DNA from: Pyrenula massariospora | Lineage: Eukaryota > Ascomycota > Eurotiomycetes > Pyrenulales > Pyrenulaceae | NCBI GenBank assembly: GCA_021030905.1 | Contig: JAGFMI010000001.1 | Span: 2,833,230 to 2,897,229 of the forward strand | Direction of reading: 5' to 3' | Length of the DNA: 64,000 nt | Shown here: in pieces, positions 57,071 through 64,000 of the stretch | How positions within the stretch are numbered: position 1 is the first letter of the stretch | Layout of the letters: the number at the start of each line of letters is the position of its first letter | The notes under the pieces: model-generated | The model's input: only the letters and a program-made list of their open reading frames with translations | The model's database searches: none | Told to the model about the DNA's origin: nothing | Program-made: the position numbers and the translations under genes

Positions 57071-59350
57071 ATGTCGTCTGTAGCTGCAGCATCGGAGACA
57101 TCTGCGTTGCTTTCCGACTGCACCAATGATGATCACGCAGTTGGAGAAGGCGGATACAGCCGTATCTCTGGCCCATCGGGCGAAAGGTCTGGTGCTCTTT
57201 GCGCGCGATGCCGCTTGATAGATTTTGAATATACCGGATTTCATAATTCGGAGGAATTTTGCGGTAGTCACTATTCTGTGCGGCGAGAATATCCATCCAT
57301 TTCAGCTAGTGCTGAGGCTTGTACTTTCTGCAACCTTGCTTTAGATATCATTCGGAATTGGATCTCTACCAACAGCAAAGCTTACAGACATGGCATGTTA
57401 CGATCTCAAGTCGAGGTTGGACTGGAAACTGACTGGCATTCGATTTCTGGCTCTGACACCAAGGCTCATTCCAATCGAGTTAGGATCACCTGGACGATCC
57501 CACCGCAAGACTTCGACGAGAGTTCATGGGAGACGGAAAGTCTTACGTTTTTCCTCCAGAGATGCAATGGACCGCTTCCACAAGAACTAAACGTACCCTT
57601 GCCCCCTGTCACTACGTCGGACCTTCACCAGCTGCACCCGTATACAGCACGCTGGCGGCCACAAGAGGCAGACTTGACACTCTTCAAAAGGTGGAAGGAG
57701 CTGTGCCAAAGATACCACGGCGCTAAATGCACGCAGATCTTCAAAGGTACCCCTCGAATCTATCCTAGGGTGATTGACGTTCACAAGCGATGTCTCACTA
57801 CTGCGAACGAAGGTGACAGTTGGGTCTGCCTGAGCTATGTCTGGGGCAAAACGGATGCGCTCAGGTTATCAGAGGCTACTGTCGACTCCTTCGCCGTCCC
57901 AGGATCATTAACGTCCGCTACTCTGCCCAGGATTGCTGAAGATGCACTGCAGGTTACAAAGAGCCTCGGAGAAAAGTATCTCTGGATTGACAGCCTATGT
58001 ATAGTACAAGATGACCCCGCGGACAAAGCCAAATTTATCTCCCAGATGGATTCGATCTATGCCCTGGCAAGCATCGTTCTTGTTGCAGCGACCTGTCTCT
58101 CGGCAAACTCTTCGCTCCCAGGCGCCAGCCCCAATTCGCGATACCAGCATCAAATTCCCTTCACAGTGAGGGATGTTACCCTCGTACAGACTCTAGATCC
58201 GGTCATTGGTGTCAAGCCAGATCTTCGCACCGGCCGTGTCTCATCTTACCTTGGCACCACCTTGTGGGATACCCGGGCTTGGACCCTGCAAGAGCGCTTC
58301 CTATCGGCCAGATCGCTTGTCTTCACGGCTGAGCAGGTCTTCTGGGAGTGTGAAGAAGCCTTCTGGTGCGAAGACAGCGTTCGCGAGTTTCCATCCATAT
58401 CAGCCGATCCACACAGGAGCAGTCTCTGCGGGGGAGAATTGAATCTAACCTGGAACAACGACATTCCAACGCTTGATCATTTCTACCGCACGATGCTCGA
58501 GGAGTACTCGGGTCGATCTTTGTCTTTTCAAGGTGATGCATTAAACGCTTTTTCTGGCATTATACGAGCATTTGAACGCTCGGCCGGGCACAAATTTATC
58601 TGGGGTATGCCAAGCGCGTTCCTGGAGTCTACTCTAGCCTGGGGTAGCCGAACACACCATTTGAGACGGAGGAGTGGGAATGCACCGACGATCGACGCGA
58701 TGAAGGAGGAGGATTGGTTTCCTAGCTGGTCATGGGCAGGATGGACTTGTGGTCCGAATGGAAGACTTCATAATCAGAATCTGACTACCGAGGCGCTGGG
58801 CATACAGTTCTATCATCTTGCGAAGGGGAAGCGACTCTGCCACCTCGAGCAGGTCGCCAATCACAATTCTAGCAAAGATTTACTTGCCGAAGGATCCGAC
58901 ATTCCAGATCGCCAGATCAGAGCGGGTCAAGTTTCCGCGGACGATATACCAAAGGATATAGCTGTTGATCTATCTTCGCTACTGTTTTTTTGGACCGCGT
59001 CTGCAACCTTGACCATCAAGCTTCAGCCGGCCAAGTTCCCAGAAAGAAGAGACTCGAGAGGCCGGAAGGTACGTCTCTCTCAAAACGGGCATGATATTAA
59101 CACTTCATGGCTTCACGTTCCAGAGCTATCTCTACTGCAACACCCAAATGACAACCTTGATGTGGAAGCTATTGCCATTGCGCAGAATCGCGGAGAGTGG
59201 GACGGTGGGCATGTCGCTAACGGTGCTATCGGAATCATGCTTATACGCTGGGAGGCTGGGGTAGCATTCCGGCAAGGCTTTGCATGGATTGCAATTCGAG
59301 ATTGGACGGCTCTGGAGGATCGGCATTGGAGATTGATCGTACTCGGGTGA
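57071..59350 (+). CDS. HET-domain protein (third copy in the window)
   Basis: One exon, 759 aa, from ATG 57071. The N-terminal 90 residues have two Cys pairs (CARC near 44-47, CTFC near 84-87), as in many HET proteins. The HET core runs from about 235 to 410: WVCLSYVWGK (251-260), YLWIDSLCIVQDD (303-315) and RAWTLQERFL (402-411), then FPSWSWAGWTCG in the back part. The three HET genes in the window differ strongly in sequence and exon structure, so they are not recent copies of each other. The product probably acts in cell-death signalling after hyphal fusion. It is followed on the same strand, 590 bp on, by a gene for a HeLo-like N-terminal protein with an Asn-rich repeat tract, which may be its partner. 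Confidence 0.92.
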   Translation: MSSVAAASETSALLSDCTNDDHAVGEGGYSRISGPSGERSGALCARCRLIDFEYTGFHNSEEFCGSHYSVRREYPSISASAEACTFCNLALDIIRNWISTNSKAYRHGMLRSQVEVGLETDWHSISGSDTKAHSNRVRITWTIPPQDFDESSWETESLTFFLQRCNGPLPQELNVPLPPVTTSDLHQLHPYTARWRPQEADLTLFKRWKELCQRYHGAKCTQIFKGTPRIYPRVIDVHKRCLTTANEGDSWVCLSYVWGKTDALRLSEATVDSFAVPGSLTSATLPRIAEDALQVTKSLGEKYLWIDSLCIVQDDPADKAKFISQMDSIYALASIVLVAATCLSANSSLPGASPNSRYQHQIPFTVRDVTLVQTLDPVIGVKPDLRTGRVSSYLGTTLWDTRAWTLQERFLSARSLVFTAEQVFWECEEAFWCEDSVREFPSISADPHRSSLCGGELNLTWNNDIPTLDHFYRTMLEEYSGRSLSFQGDALNAFSGIIRAFERSAGHKFIWGMPSAFLESTLAWGSRTHHLRRRSGNAPTIDAMKEEDWFPSWSWAGWTCGPNGRLHNQNLTTEALGIQFYHLAKGKRLCHLEQVANHNSSKDLLAEGSDIPDRQIRAGQVSADDIPKDIAVDLSSLLFFWTASATLTIKLQPAKFPERRDSRGRKVRLSQNGHDINTSWLHVPELSLLQHPNDNLDVEAIAIAQNRGEWDGGHVANGAIGIMLIRWEAGVAFRQGFAWIAIRDWTALEDRHWRLIVLG

Positions 59351-59940
59351 GGGATGAATGGATTGATTGATAGATCAATGATTAAATTCGGCATTTTACT
59401 TGTGGATGCTGCTGGACTAGGGACTCCCTGCGTATAAACCATGCGTTCATATTCGAGGCGGACTCAGCTGAGTCGCAAGGATTGTGTAGGTGGAGGTTCG
59501 CTCTTCCACGAGCCTAAGATTTCCGCCCTGCCGGCCCCGAGGCCCGCGCCAATCCACCGTCGGCTAAACTGCGGTACTACCAGGCCAACTTCAACCAAAC
59601 GGCAGCTCAATAAATACCCTTCGCGTAGCCTTCCAAATCTCCCAAGCACGACTATTAGCCACGGCATAGATCAAGCACGTTATTGGCTACCAGCCATCCT
59701 TGAAAGACTTACGATAGAGCTACCTTGGAAGCAGCGAATACTATGTCGATTCATAGGCGCCTACGCTATCTTATGCCAGTCCAGTGGCGAAGATCACCCC
59801 ACAGAAGACCGCAAGGCTGAAAGCCAGGCGAACTACAGCGCCTACGGCAGAGAGCCCAACATCATGGATTTCAGACCAATTCCTCTTGTGACTTCGCGTT
59901 TTCATTTCCTTTCCATTGCACATGCGACCCCCATCTATCC
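59351..59940. other. region between the HET gene and the HeLo-like gene
   Basis: An open frame crosses most of this spacer (59441-60118) without an ATG at its start or a recognisable domain; I treat it as leader and spacer, not a gene. The promoter of the next gene should lie here. Confidence 0.45.
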
Positions 59941-62162
59941 ATGGCCGAAGTCCTCGGAGTTCTTGGGCTTGTTGCAAGTCTCATTAACATCAGTGATGTG
60001 GGTGTTAAGGTCTCGAAATCACTTTTTTCCCTCGGCAAATCGATCTTCAAAGCGAGAGACCAGATCAATGAGCTTGCTCGAGAGCTCTCAAACATCTCAA
60101 CTGCATTCGCTTCATTAGCAGAGGTCCTCGAAGCGAGCTCCCACTACCTGAAGCCTTCTCTCCTTGAGACCTCCGGCGCCATCCTACAAGACTGTCAACG
60201 GACATATAATGAAATTGAAGAGAATGTCAATCTCGTCACTAGTCAGGCAATGCGAGCTCGAGATCGGGCTCAATGGGTGTTCAGAAAAGCGAAGGTCAAA
60301 CAATTGCGGACAAGACTTGAGTCTTCAAAAGCGACGCTTCACCTCATGGTCAGCATTCTTGATCTCAGCGCCGGCATCAGGCATATGAAGTAAGATGCAT
60401 ATCCACGTAGCGAGTTTCATGTACTGACTGTATTGCGCTTAGAGAATGCGAGCATCGCGAAGCACGTTATGACGACTTCCGAAGACACGTTCGAGAATGC
60501 GCCGAGACATCTTCTAAAGCAGTCATAGAAACCGAACTGGCATTCCTGAGAGCCGAAAGATACGAGAAGCTCCTGGCGGAGGAGCATGCTCAGAGGTCCC
60601 ACACGTCCCAACCGACAAGTTTCGATTACCCACAAAGCCAGCCCTCTAGCGCTCTCATCAAGGTGCAGCCAGTACGCAAATTCGCCGTGAGACCGTCTGG
60701 TCTCGAAGCATTGGGTTTTCTCTCGATAAGAAACGATAGTGGCAACCAAGAGGATAGTGGGACGAACGACCGTACTGAGCTTCGGGTAGATCGTCAAACC
60801 AAACAGCATTTGCAGCTGGAGCAGCGGGCTCTAATCATTGTCAGAGAGCTCTGGAAGCAATGGATAATCTCTGATCAAGCAGACAGAGACATTTCACAGA
60901 GGGAAATTGAGGCTAAAATGCACCAAATGCGCTACCTTGACAATACAGCCAGCAATAAATCCTCCCAATTAGTTCGCTTTTCTCAAACTAAGGCTCGAGA
61001 AGACCACTACAAACGGTCGAAGGCAAGAGACGAAGAAAGGGATAGAGAAGCCTCCAACAAGTACAGCCACAGGTCTGCCAGGGTGGAAGACTTTGATGAA
61101 TCCAGCGATTCAGACGCTTCTACTCTACCTGCTGCCTCGTCGATGCGACGGACCGCCACATACGATGACCGAGGACGGACAAGTAGGCCAAGACCTCGTC
61201 TTCCTCCGAAAGACACCAGACGTTTCCCCGGCGATAACGGTAGGCTCAGTGGAAGGGTGCCATACTTTGACAATAAGCGACCAGCACTCGATAATGTTGG
61301 ACCGGTGCCATCCTTCAATAATGAACCATCGCTATACAGCAACATTGAATCAGTACCATCCTTCAACAATAAGTCTCCGTCATTCAACAATGAAATACCA
61401 TCATTTAGCAATGAACCACCATCATTCAGCAACAAATTCCCATCATCCAACAATAAACCACCATCATATAACAACATTGGATCAGTACCATCCTTCAATA
61501 ACAACCCACCATTAAACAACAACGTTGATTCTGTGCCATCCTTCAAAAATGCATTACAATTATACAACAACGGTGGTTCAGGACCATCTTTCAATAGTGA
61601 ATTACCATCATACAAAAACGTTGGATCGGTGCCATTCTTTGAAGACAACCGGTTGTCGCGTCAGTCTGCCGCCACCTCCACCAGACCCATCATACCGACA
61701 AACCAGTCAGGGACTCTCAATAATACCTTGAACAATGAAACTTATCCGTTTGTACATTTTGGCGACATCTGGCTCGCGCCTATCCGAAAAAGTAGCCAAG
61801 ACCCCTATCTTGGGGCAATCAGTCTAAATTTTCTTGGCCCCCCATTTGTGCAAGGGTTTATTAGAGACGTCTTCGAATTGAGAACGAGAATTATCGATTG
61901 TCTCCCGAATGTTGAAGATGATGAATACATCAAAATCGACTACTATTACAACGGACCTGAATACGCACCGTATCCACTCGCTTTTCCTTGGCCTGGAATC
62001 GCTCTCGAGTTTTCTGTCGAGCATAAAACAGAATTAAGGCATTTAAACGTCGCAGCCACTCGCGCAGCAGAAATATGGACTCCCGCTCTGTATAGAGCGA
62101 GGAGCGCCGGCTGCAGAGACTACATGGAAACTAAATGGCCGGTACAAAACAGGTCAGTATAG
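59941..62162 (+). CDS. HeLo-like/STAND-type N-terminal domain protein with Asn-rich repeats
   Basis: Exons 59941-60389 and 60443-62162 (53-bp intron, GTAAGA...GCTTAG) give 722 aa. Residues 1-150 (MAEVLGVLGLVASLINISDVG...) are a helical fungal N-terminal domain of the kind found on STAND and HeLo-like cell-death proteins (PF17111-like), with a hydrophobic first helix suited to membranes. 150-400 is charged and helical, then Arg/Ser/Asp-rich. 418-557 is a repeat tract: seven 16-residue units of the type NVxSVPSFNNxPxxxN and, between units three and four, four 7-residue units (NEPPSFS type), rich in Asn, Ser, Pro and aromatic residues. A globular C-terminus follows (YPFVHFGDIWLAP, YIKIDYYYNGPEY). 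A donor (AACAG|GTCAGT) near the end could extend it to a further exon stopping at 62382. The tract resembles prion-like domains; function is inferred, not shown. Confidence 0.8.
61245..61664 (+). repeat. coding minisatellite: seven 48-bp and four 21-bp units
   Basis: Units of 48 bp start at 61245, 61293, 61341, 61473, 61521, 61569 and 61617; 61389-61472 holds four 21-bp units. All keep the reading frame. The plus strand is rich in CCATC(A/C)TTCAACAATRAA-type blocks. The outer units are the most diverged, the inner ones the most alike, as usual for an array that changes by unequal exchange. Confidence 0.82.
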
Positions 62163-64000
62163 ATGAAGGGAGAGGATATCCGAGGGGGACGTCATGATAT
62201 TATCTATGCTGACATCCATCAAGTCCACCTAACCAAAATCTGACACCATCTTCTCACATAGCCTAAAGGGCACTACACCAGCGACAGCGAGCCTACCACC
62301 ATCATCACTAAGCTGTAGGTACGAAGAAGGCAGATATTTACTAACAACACAAGGGCCAACGCTGGTATGGACCAACATCTAGTTTAGACTTCAACATGCC
62401 CCAAGAGTTTTCAAGCCCGTCGTCATCGGCAGAGTCCTTAGTCGTTGATCGTAGATTTAAGTCTCGGAGCCTAAGGGATTCAGACCCCGTGAGGAAGCAA
62501 CTATCTAAATACTTACAAGTAATGGAATTGAATGTAGCTGGTACTCACCCTCTACGGTCGTGAAGCCCCTCAAGAGCCCAAGAATACAGCAAGGGTGAAA
62601 AACAACCATCTCAGCCCAAAAAGTCAGCACACAGATCTCGGGCCAAGGCCACGCCATATCGCGAGCTACCCTCTCCACCAATGGCTGGACCCAGTCCTAA
62701 TTCTAAGCTGACTTTAGAGATAGGGTTTGGCAGTCCACTGTATAGCTATATCAAGCTTCTTGAAACAATGTAGGTGCACACGAAGGATGCTCGCTCAAGC
62801 ACATCCCGTTGTTGTATGTGCTGACGCCTCTTCGAGAACCTCAACCAACGACGGGGAATTTCCCGCAGTATTGGAACAAAAGAGGTCAAATACGATCAAA
62901 CCATCCAGCGACTCCACACGCTAGTCCCTAAAAACGCATCTACTGTAAAGGCATGCATCCACAACAGCCATTAAAACGAGAAGTTGGTCTGGAGTCAGCC
63001 CCTTGGCCCAAGCACGCAAAGAAGGTGTTTCATCGCCTCATCTAGAAAGTCAAGGAGGGACTGTGTAAGCCCCGCAGACTTGGCTTGCCCACATACACGA
63101 GGCGCAGCGCTTTCCTTGAGACATCAGCCAGCCTAGAATTTCGTATCGTTTGCCAGCCTTCATGGTCAGCCCAATTGATGCGTGTTTTCGTCTAGAACTG
63201 GTTTGAGACTTAGTAACCTTGCGCCGAGCTGCACCTTCCAAGCCGTCCGTCATTCTATTGCTCAACCTTGCTTCCAGTGCTGCTGGTTTTGGCATTGTGG
63301 CGTCAGAAGCGGAGATCGCTTCGCACTGTTCTCATGATTCCCTGTGCTTCTTGGAGTAAGCTGAGGACTCGAGCTACTAGCATTCAGGAAATTGGCGTTC
63401 TAGTGCTCTGTGCACTTTGTCAAGCACACCACGACCCAGTGACTTTAGCGACCTTTTTGGTCAACTGTAGCGCTACTAGTTAGGCTGACACGCAGCCCAC
63501 TTCAAGCACAGGTTCAGCTCGCCACAGAACTTTTCACATCTTTATCTCCGCAAGGCCGACGAATGGCAAAGCTTCGTTGAACAGCCTCCAAACCCCCCCG
63601 CTCGCCAAGACGGTGGCTGATCATGTCTACTCTGTTTCGGCCTTTGCGATAAAGCCTGTTCGAACAATTGAGTTTGGCATAGGTCGCCACGGTTATGACT
63701 AACATAGCAGCACCGCACATATTTTGCACATGCAGAACCTAACTGTGACCGGAAAGCCATGCATGATCTAGACGGTCTTTTCTTTCAAATTTGCTCGTCA
63801 CTGTCGACATGTTCAAAGCTTCTACCAGAGCTGTTCGCATGCAAAGTAAGCCGTGCTGAACAAGCATTGGAACGTGCGCGAAAAGAAGAGCTCTGATTCG
63901 CACTTCCCTGGGCCGAGTGAACTCCAGCGAGTTACATGTGCTGTAGCACGTTACCCTGTTATGCCCTTTGTCTCCGATGGCTTCGATCTCCTGCATGCTT
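62163..64000. other. right-end region, at most decayed remnants
   Basis: 62262-62382 may be a last exon of the repeat protein. Around 63050-63295 and 63739-63996 (minus) short frames from ATG read RRKVTKSQTSSRRKHASIG and TSKFERKDRLDHAWLSGH, faintly like a zinc-cluster and a C2H2 finger that have lost their cysteines; this may be a decayed transcription-factor gene. Otherwise nothing is seen. Confidence 0.35.

Noticed and set aside
60039-60118. Extension of a plus-strand frame from 59441 into the HeLo-like gene
   Set aside because: Different frame from the helical N-terminal domain, which has its own good ATG at 59941.
61007-61648. 213-codon minus-strand frame rich in Leu/Asp/Gly
   Set aside because: Antisense reading of the Asn-rich minisatellite; repeats keep all frames open, and the plus-strand frame continues smoothly into domains on both sides.

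Overview
The window is nuclear DNA of a filamentous ascomycete (Pezizomycotina). The evidence is short introns of about 47-175 bp with GT...AG ends and CTAAC/CTRAC-like branch points, ordinary eukaryotic housekeeping genes (UFD1, RVB2, LIN1/SNU40, TAD3), and three genes with HET (heterokaryon incompatibility) domains, a family expanded almost only in these fungi. The species cannot be named from the sequence. No rRNA, tRNA, CRISPR array or intact transposon was seen.

Layout. 1-11 kb is gene-poor: the 3' end of a gene cut by the left edge, a secreted protein with two Cx9C repeats (4.5 kb), and a decayed ankyrin gene (9.5-10.8 kb). 11-25 kb is accessory: a HET gene (11.3-13.5 kb) lying between two similar 40-bp blocks; a lipid-flavoured group (alpha/beta hydrolase, hotdog thioesterase, delta-12-type desaturase, and the front end of an MFS transporter); and a 902-aa ankyrin-HET fusion. 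25-42 kb holds most of the conserved genes: an unknown 299-aa protein, UFD1, a secreted HExxH protease, an SDR with odd introns, LIN1, a six-cysteine secreted protein, RVB2 and a 1,097-aa coiled-coil protein. 42-49 kb is sparse and partly AT-rich. 49-62 kb has TAD3, two F-box-like paralogues on either side of a glycosylated membrane protein, a third HET gene, and a protein with a HeLo-like/STAND-type N-terminal domain and an Asn-rich repeat tract. The right end shows only doubtful remnants.

How genes may work together. UFD1, RVB2, LIN1 and TAD3 are unrelated housekeeping functions. The accessory part looks like a self/non-self recognition and cell-death neighbourhood: three HET proteins, an ankyrin sensor fused to one of them, a decayed ankyrin gene beside another, and next to the third a HeLo-like protein with seven 16-residue Asn/Ser/Pro repeats that could act as a prion-like region. 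That pair (57.1-62.2 kb) is my best candidate for an undescribed system. Exon structures were built by hand from splice signals and reading frame; every spliced model given keeps frame through to its stop.
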